DNA from: Achromobacter spanius
Lineage (GTDB): Bacteria; Pseudomonadota; Gammaproteobacteria; Burkholderiales; Burkholderiaceae_B
Assembly: GCF_029637605.1 (NCBI RefSeq)
Contig: NZ_CP121261.1
Location: 496,001-560,000 of the forward strand
Direction of reading: 5' to 3'
Length of the DNA stretch: 64,000 bases
Every line of letters begins with the position of its first letter. Positions within the stretch are counted from its first letter, which is position 1. A model generated the notes under the pieces. It saw only the letters and a program-made list of their open reading frames with translations, did not search any database and was not told where the DNA came from. The position numbers and the translations under genes are program-made. Below, piece by piece: positions 16,162 to 26,675 of this stretch.

Positions 16162-17073
16162 TCATGGCCGTTCGGAAGCCGCCTGGAATGGCCGATCGAA
16201 TGCGCAACACTCTCTGGCCATCCGGACGACGTCGGTCACTAAAGTACTGGTTCGATCTGCACGCTGAACGGCAACATAGGACACGTCGGGTACGTTCGGT
16301 GTCACATGCAATACCTGAAGCAGACCCGCGCGAATCATGGGCCTCAGGCAGCGCTTTGGTAGATGACTTACGCCCAGACCTGACACCGTCATGCCGATGA
16401 TGGCCACCAGGTTATTGCTGGTGATGCGTTCAACAGGCGCCAACCCAGCCGCTTTGAACCACTCGTCGTAAAGAATGCCTGTGGCGGATAAATTCGCCTG
16501 AGTAAGCAGGCGCTGCTCAGCAATGTCGTGAACTCGCAGCTTTGCATTTCCGTCCAGAAGCCCCGGCTTGCACATCCAGGCGTTTTGCACCGTACCGATG
16601 CGGGTCTTCAGCAGGCGTGTGTCCTCGAAAAGGTCGGGCACGACGATAAGGTCCAGCCGTTCGCTCAGCAGCTTCTCACGTAGCCGGAAACTGTCGTCGA
16701 CATCGGGCTCGAAATGCGCTTTGGGGTAGCGACTCTGCACCGCATTAACCAACCTCGGTAGCCAAGTCATGGCGGGCAATTCGGTCATGCCGATCCGCAG
16801 TCGGCGCTCAACGACTTCCGGGCGTTCGAACTGTTCAAGTGCCTCGTCTCGCTGGCGCAGGAACCGCTTGGCGATCAGGAACATCTCTTCCCCTTTCTCG
16901 GTCAGGCGGGCGCTTCTTTGCGAGCGGTCAAATAACTGCGTCGCGACAACGTCCTCGAGCTCCTGCACCCGCTTGGACACCGCAGATTGCGTCGTGGCCA
17001 ACTTGTCCGCAGCGTGCGCGAAGCCACCCAGCTGAACGACCCAGAAGAACGCTTCGAGTTGCTTGAAGGTCAT
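16162..17073 (-). CDS. LysR-family transcriptional regulator
   Basis: 303 residues, standard LysR length. The N-terminal helix-turn-helix is unmistakable: MTFKQLEAFFWVVQLGGFAH, then ADKLATTQSAVSKRVQELED and LFDRSQRSARLTEKG. The remainder is the periplasmic-binding-like effector domain. It is divergent from the TauD-like dioxygenase gene, 148 bases away, and so is the probable activator of the long plus-strand operon at 17222-25351. The co-inducer is not predictable. Low-GC spacer sequence between the two genes holds a candidate operator near 17112-17139. Confidence 0.94.
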   Translation of the reverse strand: MTFKQLEAFFWVVQLGGFAHAADKLATTQSAVSKRVQELEDVVATQLFDRSQRSARLTEKGEEMFLIAKRFLRQRDEALEQFERPEVVERRLRIGMTELPAMTWLPRLVNAVQSRYPKAHFEPDVDDSFRLREKLLSERLDLIVVPDLFEDTRLLKTRIGTVQNAWMCKPGLLDGNAKLRVHDIAEQRLLTQANLSATGILYDEWFKAAGLAPVERITSNNLVAIIGMTVSGLGVSHLPKRCLRPMIRAGLLQVLHVTPNVPDVSYVAVQRADRTSTLVTDVVRMARECCAFDRPFQAASERP

Positions 17074-17111
17074 GGTAAGTCCTGATTAGGTAAACCCGTG
17101 TATTCCAATAT

Positions 17112-17139
17112 GCGATGTTTTTCAATCGATAAATATCGC
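17112..17139. promoter_or_regulatory. Candidate LysR operator
   Basis: CGATA-AA-TATCG (17127-17138) is a perfect short inverted repeat. GCGAT (17112-17116) and ATCGC (17135-17139) form a wider one. Both lie in the A/T-rich gap between the divergent lysR-like and dioxygenase genes. This is pattern only. Confidence 0.35.
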
Positions 17140-17221
17140 TTTTTCTTATGTTTCGGCGATCTTACCATCCGTTTTAGTAGCAGCTCTTATGCGACTTTTC
17201 ACGGCTTCAGGGAGATCTCAA

Positions 17222-18280
17222 GTGACCGAACGCAAACCTATCGAAGATGCCAGCGCTTGGACTGCAGTCCAAGTCAATAGCGACCATAGTTGGATCTACC
17301 GCTTCACTGCAGACCAGATTGCCGAACTCAATGCGGCGCTGGAGAAAGTGAAGCACATGCCGATCACCGACATCACCAAGGACGACTTTCCACTCGACAA
17401 AACGTTGGTGATGCTCAACAAGGTAGCTGCGCAAGTTGAAGATGGCATCGGCATGGCCGTGCTGCGTGGCCTACCTGTTCTCAACTATTCCAAAGACGAC
17501 GCGTCGCGGATTTATTGGGGCATTGGGCGGCATTTAGGGCAGCCAGTTACGCAGAATTCGCGTGCTCATTTGCTTGGCCACGTGAAGGACGAGGGCGTGA
17601 AGTATGGGCACAAGACACGGGGCTACAACACCAGCGCTAAGCTCAACTTCCATTCAGACAACTGCGATGTAGTCGGTCTGTTGTGTCTGCGTGTGGCGCG
17701 TTCGGGCGGCTTAAGCCGCATTACGAGCACCACCGCGATTCATAACGAAATACTCAAACGCAGACCAGAACTGCTCGAGCCGCTGTACGCTGGATTTTTC
17801 TATGACCTGAAGGGTGAGCATCTTCCCGGTCGTACGCCGCTATCCGATCATCGCATCCCAGTGTTTAGTTTGTGCAATGGCAAGCTTAGTTGCCGCTACC
17901 TGCGAAATGCGATTGAGCCGGCATTCGAGAAAAGTGGTGTCCCCGCGACACCCGAGCAGATTGAAGCGATGAATCTGTTTGACGAACTCGCAGGCAGCAA
18001 TGAATTGTGCTTCGAGATGGAGATGGAGCCGGGCGACATGCAGTTATTGAACAACCATGTCACGGTGCATTCGCGCACAGCCTTTGAAGACTACGAAGAC
18101 GAGGACAAGAAGCGCCACCTGTTGCGCTTGTGGCTGCGTACGGATAAGCGTCCGCTTGCCCCTGAGTTTGCCGAGCGCTTCGGCCCTGGCACGGCGCGCA
18201 TGGGGGTCCCTGCGCCCGAGGCTTTTGGCCTTCCGCCCCGTCCGCCACTTGAGCACGGCCTGCCAGAAATGGCGCACTGA
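17222..18280 (+). CDS. TauD/TfdA-family Fe(II)/2-oxoglutarate dioxygenase
   Basis: 352 residues from a GTG at 17222, chosen because AGGGAGA stands just upstream. An ATG at 17189 has no ribosome site and would add 11 residues. The iron ligands are visible as His-x-Asp in LNFHSDNCDVVG and the distal His in NNHVTVHSRTAFEDY. LLRLWLRT supplies the conserved arginine that holds 2-oxoglutarate. These enzymes hydroxylate small carboxylates, sulfonates, amines or betaines. It is the first gene of an operon with a Bug receptor, a nitrilase, a polar amino-acid ABC transporter and an aminotransferase, so a nitrogen-containing organic acid is a reasonable substrate class. The specific substrate is unknown. 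Confidence 0.88.
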   Translation: MTERKPIEDASAWTAVQVNSDHSWIYRFTADQIAELNAALEKVKHMPITDITKDDFPLDKTLVMLNKVAAQVEDGIGMAVLRGLPVLNYSKDDASRIYWGIGRHLGQPVTQNSRAHLLGHVKDEGVKYGHKTRGYNTSAKLNFHSDNCDVVGLLCLRVARSGGLSRITSTTAIHNEILKRRPELLEPLYAGFFYDLKGEHLPGRTPLSDHRIPVFSLCNGKLSCRYLRNAIEPAFEKSGVPATPEQIEAMNLFDELAGSNELCFEMEMEPGDMQLLNNHVTVHSRTAFEDYEDEDKKRHLLRLWLRTDKRPLAPEFAERFGPGTARMGVPAPEAFGLPPRPPLEHGLPEMAH

Positions 18281-18309
18281 TTGATCAACACCTCTCTGTC
18301 GAACACGCC

Positions 18310-19266
18310 ATGAAAATCATCTTGAAGATCGCTGCGCTCACCTGCTTTTTGTTGGCGGGCCCCGCACACGCCGCCTTTCCCGAGCGTCCCATAACAATGG
18401 TGGTGCCGTACGCCCCTGGCGGGGCTGCCGATGTGGTGGCCCGTCAGTTGGCGGTGCGTATGGGAACTAATTTAGGTACCACTGTGATTGTCGAAAATCG
18501 GCCTGGCGCAAGTGGCGTCATCGGCAAATCAGCTGTGGCCAGGGCGCATGCCGACGGCTACACCCTGCTGTACGACGCAACGCCTTCTTCGATCAATCCA
18601 GCGCTGATCAAGAATCTTCCTTTCTCAGACAAGGATTTTCAGCCGCTATCGCTGGTGACGTTGATGCCCAACGTCATTGTCGTCAACAGCAACTCTCCGA
18701 TTAAAGATCAGGCTGATCTGATCAAACGCGCCCGCGCTCAACCGGGCAAGTTGACATTTGCGTCTGGCGGTAGCGGTACCGTGCAGCGCATGGCCGCCGA
18801 ACTATATCGCCAAGGCTTGGGGCTGGACATGCTGCATGTGCCTTATAAGAGCGGAAGTCCAGCTATCGCGGACACGATGGGTGGGCAGGTCGACTTTATG
18901 TTCAGCAATGTGGCGGCCTGTTATCCGCTGATCGCCTCAGGCAAGTTGCGCGCGCTGGCCATATCGGCGCCGGAACGCTCGCCGTTGTTGCCCGATGCGC
19001 CATCGATTTCACAGACGTCGTTGCCGGGCTTTGAAGCGTACGAATGGGCTGGGCTGCTCCTGCCGGCGGGCACACCGGAGCCGGTCGTCAGTCGACTGCA
19101 TAAGGCGGTGGTTGAATCGCTTCAAGAAGAAGAAATGAAGAAGCGATTTGCCGAGATGGGTGCGCAGCCCGTGGGCAACACGCCAGCCGAGTTTTCGGCC
19201 TTTCTGCAGAAGGAAGCTTCCAAGTGGGCAGAGACTGTCCGGAAGGGCAATATCAAACTCGAATGA
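18310..19266 (+). CDS. Bug/TctC-family periplasmic substrate-binding protein
   Basis: 318 residues. The signal peptide (LKIAALTCFLLAGPAHAAF) is followed by the family core FPERPITMVVPYAPGGAADV, VENRPGASGVIG, GYTLLYDATPSS and LHVPYKSGSPAIADTMGGQV. It should capture a carboxylate-like ligand in the periplasm. It starts 29 bases after the dioxygenase gene and is presumably in the same transcript. As with the other two Bug genes here, TctA/TctB partners are absent. The adjacent full ABC importer suggests it serves as a second receptor, as a sensor, or with a remote permease. Confidence 0.93.
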   Translation: MKIILKIAALTCFLLAGPAHAAFPERPITMVVPYAPGGAADVVARQLAVRMGTNLGTTVIVENRPGASGVIGKSAVARAHADGYTLLYDATPSSINPALIKNLPFSDKDFQPLSLVTLMPNVIVVNSNSPIKDQADLIKRARAQPGKLTFASGGSGTVQRMAAELYRQGLGLDMLHVPYKSGSPAIADTMGGQVDFMFSNVAACYPLIASGKLRALAISAPERSPLLPDAPSISQTSLPGFEAYEWAGLLLPAGTPEPVVSRLHKAVVESLQEEEMKKRFAEMGAQPVGNTPAEFSAFLQKEASKWAETVRKGNIKLE

Positions 19267-19341
19267 CCCGCGATGCGCTGCGGCGCGCACTGACTGAGGC
19301 TTAGTCGATGGCCTCATTCACCTAATTTCCGTACAAATACC

Positions 19342-20319
19342 ATGAATAGAAAATTCAAGGCTGCAGTTGTGCAGTCGGCGGCCGTCGCCTTTGACAACGA
19401 GCGAACTCTGCTTCGCATGAAAGAGGCGGCCACCCAAGCACGTGACCAAGGCGCCTCGCTAGTCGTTTTTCCCGAAGCGATGCTGGGTACTTACCCCAAG
19501 GGCAGCACTTTTGGGGCCTATGTCGGCGGCAGAAGTATGCAGGGGCGCGACGAGTTTCTGCGCTATCACCGCAACGCTATCGACGTCCCTGGCCCCCACA
19601 TCGACGAACTCGCCGTCCTGGCGAAAGACTTGGGCATCTATCTCGTCACTGGCGTGATTGAGCGTTCCGGCGGCACGCTTTATTGCACGGTCGTTTTCTT
19701 CGACGACAAGGGAAGCTTCCTGGGTAAACATCGAAAGCTTATGCCCACTGGAAGCGAACGCACCGTCTGGGGCTTTGGTGATGGCTCGACGCTTCCTGTC
19801 TATGCAACAGATATCGGCAAGCTCGGCGCCGTGATCTGTTGGGAAAACTACATGCCCCTACTGCGCACGACCATGTATTCCAAGGGCGTCGAGCTGTACT
19901 GCGCGCCAACGCTTGCCAGCTCCACCACATGGCCATCCTCGATGCAGCACATCGCCATAGAAGGGCGCTGCTTTGTGTTCAGCGCCAACCAATACGCCAC
20001 GGCAGCAGACTACCCCCAAGACTACGTCAGCGCTGCAGACCCCGGTCCCTCAGAACCGCTCACGGCTGGTGGCAGTTGCATCGTCGATCCGTTCGGGAAT
20101 TTCTTGGCCGGTCCCAATTTTGAGGGCGCGGCAGTGATGGTGGCTGAGATCGATCTCGACAACATTATTCGTGGCAAATATGACCTTGATGTCGTTGGTC
20201 ATTACGCGCGCCCTGATGTGTTCCAGCTCTTCGTAGACGAACGTGCAAAGAATGCCGTTCAGTCGATGGTTAACGAACGACCGCAAGCCGAACAGCAAGG
20301 CGGAAAACAGGTCGAATGA
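19342..20319 (+). CDS. Nitrilase-family C-N hydrolase
   Basis: 325 residues, typical for nitrilases that convert organic nitriles to the acid and ammonia. The catalytic triad is complete: Glu45 in VVFPEAMLGTYPKG, Lys132 in GKHRKLMPTGSER and Cys166 in AVICWENYMPLLRT. The ICWENYMP context and the sequence after the lysine fit true nitrilases better than amidases or carbamoylases. Substrate and regioselectivity cannot be read. The gene sits between a Bug receptor and an amino-acid ABC transporter in the LysR-linked operon, which suggests a nitrile side branch leading to an amino acid or keto acid. Confidence 0.9.
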   Translation: MNRKFKAAVVQSAAVAFDNERTLLRMKEAATQARDQGASLVVFPEAMLGTYPKGSTFGAYVGGRSMQGRDEFLRYHRNAIDVPGPHIDELAVLAKDLGIYLVTGVIERSGGTLYCTVVFFDDKGSFLGKHRKLMPTGSERTVWGFGDGSTLPVYATDIGKLGAVICWENYMPLLRTTMYSKGVELYCAPTLASSTTWPSSMQHIAIEGRCFVFSANQYATAADYPQDYVSAADPGPSEPLTAGGSCIVDPFGNFLAGPNFEGAAVMVAEIDLDNIIRGKYDLDVVGHYARPDVFQLFVDERAKNAVQSMVNERPQAEQQGGKQVE

Positions 20320-20427
20320 ATCTCAGCCGAGACTGTTCACGGACAACCGGCTAAGCCCAGCATGCACAAGGCTCCAGCTATAGGAGCCACCCGTGACGAT
20401 CGTCCAATTCATAACACAGGAGTCAAC

Positions 20428-21264
20428 ATGTTCAAGACATTCAAACGCTTTACCACCCATACACTTGGCCGCTGCCTGTTGATTGCGCTCTGTGCGGTTG
20501 CGACCACGGCAAATGCCAACCGCCTGGAGGAAATCAAGAGCCGAGGTCGCCTGATCTGCGCAACGCTGTCCGGTACCGAGCCCCTGGCCTTCCAGGATCC
20601 CCGCACCCGTCAATACATGGGCTTCGACATTGACCTTTGTAATGCGTTGGCTAAACGATTTGGCGTCACCCTCGAACATAAGCCCGTTGCCGTCGAGGCC
20701 CGCATCCCCGAGCTGACGTTGGGGCGCGTTGACGTTGTAGCTGCTGCCATGGGCTACACGAAAGAACGAGCCGAGCAAATCGCTTTCTCTGACATTCACT
20801 ACCAGTTGCCGATCAAGATCATTGTGTCGAAAGCATCGGGCATCAAAACGTTTGCGGACCTGGGCGGCAAGAAGATCAGCGCCAACAAGGGCAGCACACC
20901 CGAGACATTCACACGCGCCCGTATTCCAACTGCGGAAGTCGTGACTTATCAGGACAGCCCCACCGCCTTCCTGGCGCTGGTCCAGGGCAGGGTTCAAGGT
21001 CAGGCCATCGGACAAGCGGCAGGCGTGCGCTTTATTCAAGAAGGTGGCGGCCGCTTTAGGTTTCTGGACGAGGCATTGTTTTTTGAGCCGACTGGACTGG
21101 GGATGAAGAAAGACGAACCTGAGCTGCGTGACGCCGTGAACAAGGCACTGTCCGAGATGGAAAGCAGCGGCGAGCTCGATGCGATGTGGGACAAGTGGTA
21201 TGGCCCTGACACGAAGTTCCAGATTCCCCGCGAGAAGAAGCTGACTCCCCTGTCTGCTTTCTGA
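20428..21264 (+). CDS. Polar amino-acid ABC transporter, periplasmic binding protein
   Basis: 278 residues from the ATG at 20428, which has AGGAG six bases ahead. An in-frame ATG at 20362 lacks one. The signal peptide ends TTANANRLEE. The family 3 solute-binding pattern follows: IKSRGRLICATLSGTEPLAF, MGFDIDLCNALAKRFG, and VAAAMGYTKERAEQIAFS. It delivers an amino acid or similar zwitterion to the two permeases encoded next. It is part of the operon with nitrilase and aminotransferase. The ligand is not identifiable. Confidence 0.93.
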   Translation: MFKTFKRFTTHTLGRCLLIALCAVATTANANRLEEIKSRGRLICATLSGTEPLAFQDPRTRQYMGFDIDLCNALAKRFGVTLEHKPVAVEARIPELTLGRVDVVAAAMGYTKERAEQIAFSDIHYQLPIKIIVSKASGIKTFADLGGKKISANKGSTPETFTRARIPTAEVVTYQDSPTAFLALVQGRVQGQAIGQAAGVRFIQEGGGRFRFLDEALFFEPTGLGMKKDEPELRDAVNKALSEMESSGELDAMWDKWYGPDTKFQIPREKKLTPLSAF

Positions 21265-21308
21265 TCGATCCGCGCAACGCTTCACTGTCGACATTCACTG
21301 CGGACATT

Positions 21309-22010
21309 ATGGAATTGCTTAATTTCGGAGTCGTGCTCCAGGCCAAATACGTGACTTGGCTAGTGGCCGGCGCAGCGATGGCGCTTGGGCTCTTCGCTGC
21401 GTCCTGGGTTGCGGGATTTGTCATCGCGCTCATGTTGCTTGCCCTGCGAGAGTCCGGCGTCAGGTTGTTTGAGGCGCTGACGCAAGCCTTTGTTGCCTAC
21501 CACCGCAATGTGCCGCAACTGGTGCAGGTATTTCTTTGGTACTTCGGCGTGCCGCAACTATTGCCAGATTCCTGGCAGGCATGGATCAATGCTCATAACA
21601 GCGAGTTCGTTCTTGTCTGGATCGCCCTGTCCCTAAACAGCGCCGCATACATGTCGGAGGATCTGCGCAGTGGCCTGCGGTCATTGCCGAATACTCAATT
21701 GGAAGCCGCGCGCGCGATCGGAATGACCTATCTGCAGTCGATGCGCATCGTAGTGATACCGCAGGCACTGCGGGCAGCCTTCCCCCCTCTTGTGAATCAA
21801 TCGCTCAGTCTATTCAAGTCAACCAGCCTGGCGATGACTGTTGGCCTGGCAGAAGTTACTTATGCATCGCGACAGATTGAAAACGAGACCTACCGCACCT
21901 TTGAGGCCTTCGCACTTGCTTCCGCCTTCTATTGGATATGTTCCTTTGTGCTGACCGCCACTGGTCACTACTGGAGTGAACGGCTGAAAATCGCGGGGAA
22001 ACGCGCATGA
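21309..22010 (+). CDS. Polar amino-acid ABC transporter, permease subunit 1
   Basis: 233 residues with four to five hydrophobic membrane segments. The EAA loop reads EAARAIGMTYLQSMRIVVIP, the site where the ATPase docks. HisM/GltK-type family. Its stop overlaps the start of the second permease by four bases (ATGA), so the two are translationally coupled and probably form a heterodimeric channel in the inner membrane. Confidence 0.93.
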   Translation: MELLNFGVVLQAKYVTWLVAGAAMALGLFAASWVAGFVIALMLLALRESGVRLFEALTQAFVAYHRNVPQLVQVFLWYFGVPQLLPDSWQAWINAHNSEFVLVWIALSLNSAAYMSEDLRSGLRSLPNTQLEAARAIGMTYLQSMRIVVIPQALRAAFPPLVNQSLSLFKSTSLAMTVGLAEVTYASRQIENETYRTFEAFALASAFYWICSFVLTATGHYWSERLKIAGKRA

Positions 22011-22708
22011 TCGATATCCTGGACAAATACGGCCTTCTGCTATTGATCGGCCAATATCCATACGGTCCTGTGGGGGGCCTCGCGCTCACCCTGTTCATCG
22101 CTGTCGCTGGGCTCGTGATCTCGTTTCCGTTGGCGGTACTGATTGGCATGGCGCGCACGAGCCCATTTCGTGCACCGCGTCTTTTTGCTGGTGTGATTGT
22201 CAACGCCGTGCGTGGGCTGCCCGTCCTGTTGCTGATCTTCTGGGCCTATTTCATCGTGCCCCTGGTGATTGGGCGCTCGATCTCAGGGACGACAACCGTT
22301 ATCTGCGCGTTAGTTCTGTATGAACTTGCCTTTATGGGCGAAGTTGTTCGTGCCGGGATCGAAGCCATCCCGAAGGGGCAGGTCGAGGCTGCGCGCGCGG
22401 TAGGCATGACCTATATGCAGACAATGCGAAAGATTGTGCTGCCTCAGGCCCTTGTGAACATGACGCCCAGCATCCTGAACCAGTTCATCAACCTCATCAA
22501 GAATACGTCGCTGGGCTACATCATCAGCGTTAATGAACTGACCTACGCCGCTTATCAGGTCAATGCGCAACTGCTCACTAAGCCGTTTGAGGTCTACCTA
22601 ATCCTCGCAGCCACTTACTTTCTCATCTGCTGGTCGCTCAGCTTGGCCGTCGGAAAGCTGGAGAAAACCATCAATATGCGCCGCAACGTGGTGCTAAGGA
22701 ATGCCTAA
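22007..22708 (+). CDS. Polar amino-acid ABC transporter, permease subunit 2
   Basis: 233 residues, partner of the preceding permease. The EAA loop is [20 protein letters not shown], nearly identical to that of subunit 1, with several hydrophobic helices on either side. The start overlaps the previous stop. Its own end overlaps the ATPase start by eight bases. It forms the inner-membrane channel together with subunit 1. Confidence 0.93.
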   Translation: MIDILDKYGLLLLIGQYPYGPVGGLALTLFIAVAGLVISFPLAVLIGMARTSPFRAPRLFAGVIVNAVRGLPVLLLIFWAYFIVPLVIGRSISGTTTVICALVLYELAFMGEVVRAGIEAIPKGQVEAARAVGMTYMQTMRKIVLPQALVNMTPSILNQFINLIKNTSLGYIISVNELTYAAYQVNAQLLTKPFEVYLILAATYFLICWSLSLAVGKLEKTINMRRNVVLRNA

Positions 22709-23438
22709 CATGATCACCTTCCGTGATGTCCAGAAATACTACGGCGATTACAAGGCGCTGGATGGTATTTCCGAAACCATTGCCAAGGGCGAGGTCGTTG
22801 TCATTTGCGGCCCATCCGGTTCGGGCAAGTCCACCCTGATCCGCACGATCAACCGACTTGAGCCGATCTCTGGGGGCACGATCACGGTGGACGGCCAGGA
22901 CGTCCACGCGCCAAAGGTCAACGTCAACGATCTACGCAGCCGCATCGGCTTCGTTTTCCAGAGCTTCAACCTCTTTCCTCACCTGAGCGTGATGGAGAAC
23001 GTATCTATCGGTCCGAAAACAGTTTCGCGTGTGGGCGTGCAGCAAGCGCGTGATCGGTCTCTGGCGCTGCTGGAAAAAGTCGGCCTGGCCACCAAGGCAG
23101 ACGCCTTTCCCCCGCAGCTATCCGGCGGGCAGCAACAGCGTGTGGCGATCGCGCGAGCCCTCGCCATGGAGCCACCGGTCATGCTCTTCGATGAACCCAC
23201 CAGCGCGCTGGACCCGGAGATGGTGGGCGAAGTTCTCAATGTGATGAAGCAGCTCGCAACCGATGGCATGACGATGGTCTGTGTCACCCACGAAATGGGC
23301 TTTGCCCGTGAAGTGGCCGATCGCATCGTGTTCATGGACGCGGGCGCCATTCTGGAGCGGGCGACGCCGGAAGAGTTTTTCAATAATCCTAAACACCCAC
23401 GCGCCCAAAAGTTCGTGTCGGACATTCGGCATGCTTAA
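22701..23438 (+). CDS. Polar amino-acid ABC transporter, ATP-binding subunit
   Basis: 245 residues, GlnQ/HisP type. Walker [11 protein letters not shown]-loop in [11 protein letters not shown], signature [16 protein letters not shown], Walker [15 protein letters not shown] and the switch histidine in [13 protein letters not shown] are all intact. It energises the transporter made with the two overlapping permeases and the binding protein upstream. Confidence 0.96.
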   Translation: MPNMITFRDVQKYYGDYKALDGISETIAKGEVVVICGPSGSGKSTLIRTINRLEPISGGTITVDGQDVHAPKVNVNDLRSRIGFVFQSFNLFPHLSVMENVSIGPKTVSRVGVQQARDRSLALLEKVGLATKADAFPPQLSGGQQQRVAIARALAMEPPVMLFDEPTSALDPEMVGEVLNVMKQLATDGMTMVCVTHEMGFAREVADRIVFMDAGAILERATPEEFFNNPKHPRAQKFVSDIRHA

Positions 23439-23448
23439 ACGGCGCTAG

Positions 23449-24660
<1,212 letters not shown>

Positions 24661-24668
24661 CTTCGCAC

Positions 24669-25351
24669 ATGACCACCTCAAACATAAATCGAGACTTCGC
24701 CCGCGTCTCTGCCGAGCATGTCCAGCAGGCAGCGCAATACCAGGCGGCGATATTTGCCGACGTGAATGGTCGTCGCGGCGCAATGCATGGGCGCATAGCC
24801 GCCGTTCAGCCGAGCATGAAGCTCGTTGGACCCGCATTCACCGTCGATGTTCGTCCCGGCGACAACCTGATGATTCATGCCGCAATCGCGCTCGCGCAGC
24901 CTGGAGACGTGCTGGTCATTGACGGCAAGGGCGATATGACCGCAGCGTTGATGGGTGCGCTGATGATAAACGCCTGCAAAGTCCGAAAACTCGCAGGCGT
25001 CATTGTCGACGGCGCGGTGCGCGATTGCGACGAACTCCGAGAATTGGGCTTTCCCGTCTTTGCCATTGGAACCAATCCTAACGGGCCTACAAAAAACGTC
25101 GCTGGCCGCATCGGCGCATCGGTGAGCTGCGGAGGGGTGACCGTAAACCCGGAGATCTGGTCATAGGCGACATTGACGGTGTCGTCGCTCTCGAACGTGA
25201 GCACGTCGCGACGCTTCTGCCCTTGGCGGCGAAGAAGGTAGCTGACGAAGCTAAGCGCATGGATCAGATTCAGCGCGGTGACACCTCAGCTTCCTGGCTC
25301 GAAGGTGCGCTGCGCACTGCCGGCGCGCTTGCAGAGGGTGAGCGGCTTTAA
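24669..25351 (+). pseudogene. RraA-like aldolase/oxaloacetate decarboxylase, frameshifted
   Basis: The frame from 24669 encodes a typical RraA/4-hydroxy-4-methyl-2-oxoglutarate aldolase fold (GDVLVIDGKGDMTAALMGAL, LAGVIVDGAVRDCDELRELG, GPTKNVAGRIGASVSCGG) but stops at 25166 after VTVNPEIWS. Reading one base later, the expected family ending continues without a break (GDLVIGDIDGVVALEREHVA and so on) to a TAA at 25349-25351. A single missing G in the CCCGG run near 25151 explains it. If restored, the protein has 227 residues. These metal-dependent enzymes cleave 4-hydroxy-2-oxo diacids to pyruvate. The shift may be a real mutation or a sequencing error. Confidence 0.85.
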
Positions 25352-25476
25352 GCGGAAAGGGCGCGAAACCCTCGTGCGCTGGTCCGTTCATTCGCACAAA
25401 GGTCGATTCGCAACTGAACGCGTCAATGTTGACAAACTGTCGTTTGAATCCGGGCAGTAGCGTTGCGTCGGCCGCG

Positions 25477-25629
25477 TTAGAGATGTTCCCTGAGTCTTTC
25501 CTTGTACGTAGTAATGGCCGCCTCGTTGCGTTTTAAAAAGGCCCATCGGCCGATGCGGTGAACCGTCACGAACTCCGCGTTGGTCGTGTGGAAGATCGTT
25601 CCGGATATCCAAATGAGGCCGCCGCTCAA
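25477..25629 (-). CDS. Possible small protein (50 residues) after the SDR gene
   Basis: A minus-strand frame opening at TTG with GGCGGAG upstream encodes 50 residues with protein-like composition: hydrophobic GGLIWISGTIFHT at the start, and KRNEAAITTYKERLREHL at the end. It begins 16 bases after the SDR stop. No family is recognised. It could equally be the tail of a decayed gene. The rest of 25352-25645 shows nothing else. Confidence 0.3.
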   Translation of the reverse strand: MSGGLIWISGTIFHTTNAEFVTVHRIGRWAFLKRNEAAITTYKERLREHL

Positions 25630-25645
25630 TGCGGTTCGCTCCGCC

Positions 25646-26389
25646 TTACGTGAGATTCAATCCGCCATCGGAAAGCAAAATCTCGCCCGTCAAATAGTTG
25701 GATTCAATGAGCATTGATATCGCTTGTGCAATATCTGCCGGGCTCGCCGCCCGCCGCATCGGCGCACGCTCTCGCCACAGCTGCTGAGCCTGCGTCCAGT
25801 CAGCCGTCAACGGGGTATCCACCAGCCCAGGGGCGACGGCATTCACACGAATATCGGGAGCAAGTGAGACCGCGAGCAAGCGCGTGACATGATTCAGCGC
25901 CGCCTTCGTCGCGGCATAAGGGATGGAAGCCCCTTTCGGACGAACGCCCGCATGCGAACTCACGTTAATCACGCAAGCAGGCACGCCGTCAACGGCAGAC
26001 GCCCGCAGTGCGGCCTCCGCTTCCGCAACGATACGAAACGGCGCAATGACATTGACCTCGTGCAGCTCGCGCCAGATGTCAGGAGTGGCAGCTGCCATGT
26101 CGGCATGGGGAACCACGCGGCTGATTCCTGCATTGTTCACGACCACGTCCAAGCGACCCCATTGCGCGACCGCTTCTTGCACCAGTCGTATCCGGTCTGC
26201 GTCTACAGCGAGGTCAGCTTGCACATAAGCAGCCAAACCCAGCTCGCGCGCCATGGAAATGCCTGCATCCACAGAGCTACGCGAATGCAGAACGACGGCA
26301 TAGCCATCCTTGGACAGCCGGCGCGCTATCGCATTTCCAATACCTGAAGTCGACCCTGTGATGAGAGCAACGCGCTGTGGTTTAGGCAT
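25646..26389 (-). CDS. Short-chain dehydrogenase/reductase
   Basis: 247 residues from the ATG at 26389, which places the cofactor motif TGSTSGIGNAIARRL at the usual N-terminal position. The open frame continues upstream without support. NNAG and the catalytic set Ser-Tyr-Lys (VINVSSHAG, then YAATKAAL) are present, followed by PG in VNAVAPGLVDTPL. It is a classical SDR oxidising or reducing an alcohol/ketone with NAD(P). It is the last full gene of the minus-strand operon led by the GntR regulator at 31058. An FAD-oxidase remnant separates it from the Bug gene. Confidence 0.9.
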   Translation of the reverse strand: MPKPQRVALITGSTSGIGNAIARRLSKDGYAVVLHSRSSVDAGISMARELGLAAYVQADLAVDADRIRLVQEAVAQWGRLDVVVNNAGISRVVPHADMAAATPDIWRELHEVNVIAPFRIVAEAEAALRASAVDGVPACVINVSSHAGVRPKGASIPYAATKAALNHVTRLLAVSLAPDIRVNAVAPGLVDTPLTADWTQAQQLWRERAPMRRAASPADIAQAISMLIESNYLTGEILLSDGGLNLT

Positions 26390-26433
26390 AGAGAAGTCAA
26401 AGGAAATTGAAGAGTGGTTTTTGACTCCGGACC

Positions 26434-26660
26434 CTATATGCGTTCGATGCCGTATTTGCCTGGGGCGATGACGCCATTCGGGTCCAGGGCAGCTTTGATC
26501 GATGCGCACGCGCGCACGAACTCGGGCATGCGCTGAGCCTGGTGGAAGTCGTGGTACATGGTCGGTGCGCGGCCTACGAAGATGCCGCGATCGGCGAACA
26601 GCTTGGACAGCGAACGATAGCAGGTGTCGGCGCGGGCGGCCTCGTCGGCGTCTTGAAGAA
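26434..26660 (-). pseudogene. C-terminal remnant of a VAO/PCMH-type FAD-linked oxidase
   Basis: About 75 residues remain, reading ADEAARADTCYRSLSKLFAD and ending AALDPNGVIAPGKYGIERI. The LDPNGVIAPGK(Y)GI ending is characteristic of the vanillyl-alcohol-oxidase/p-cresol methylhydroxylase family, whose C-terminus closes the FAD cap. The other roughly 450 residues are gone. The homology begins exactly beside GGTGTCTGACTGCAA (26661-26675), a one-mismatch form of the dispersed palindrome, so the element marks the deletion edge. It lies in the GntR-led operon and was presumably once one of its redox enzymes. Confidence 0.7.
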
Positions 26661-26675
26661 GGTGTCTGACTGCAA
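26661..26675 (+). repeat. Half-copy of the dispersed GGTGTCAGACTGC element
   Basis: GGTGTCTGACTGCAA differs by one base from the left arm of the palindromes at 3481 and 47710. No matching second arm was found within about 60 bases. It abuts the surviving end of the truncated FAD-oxidase gene. Confidence 0.45.
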
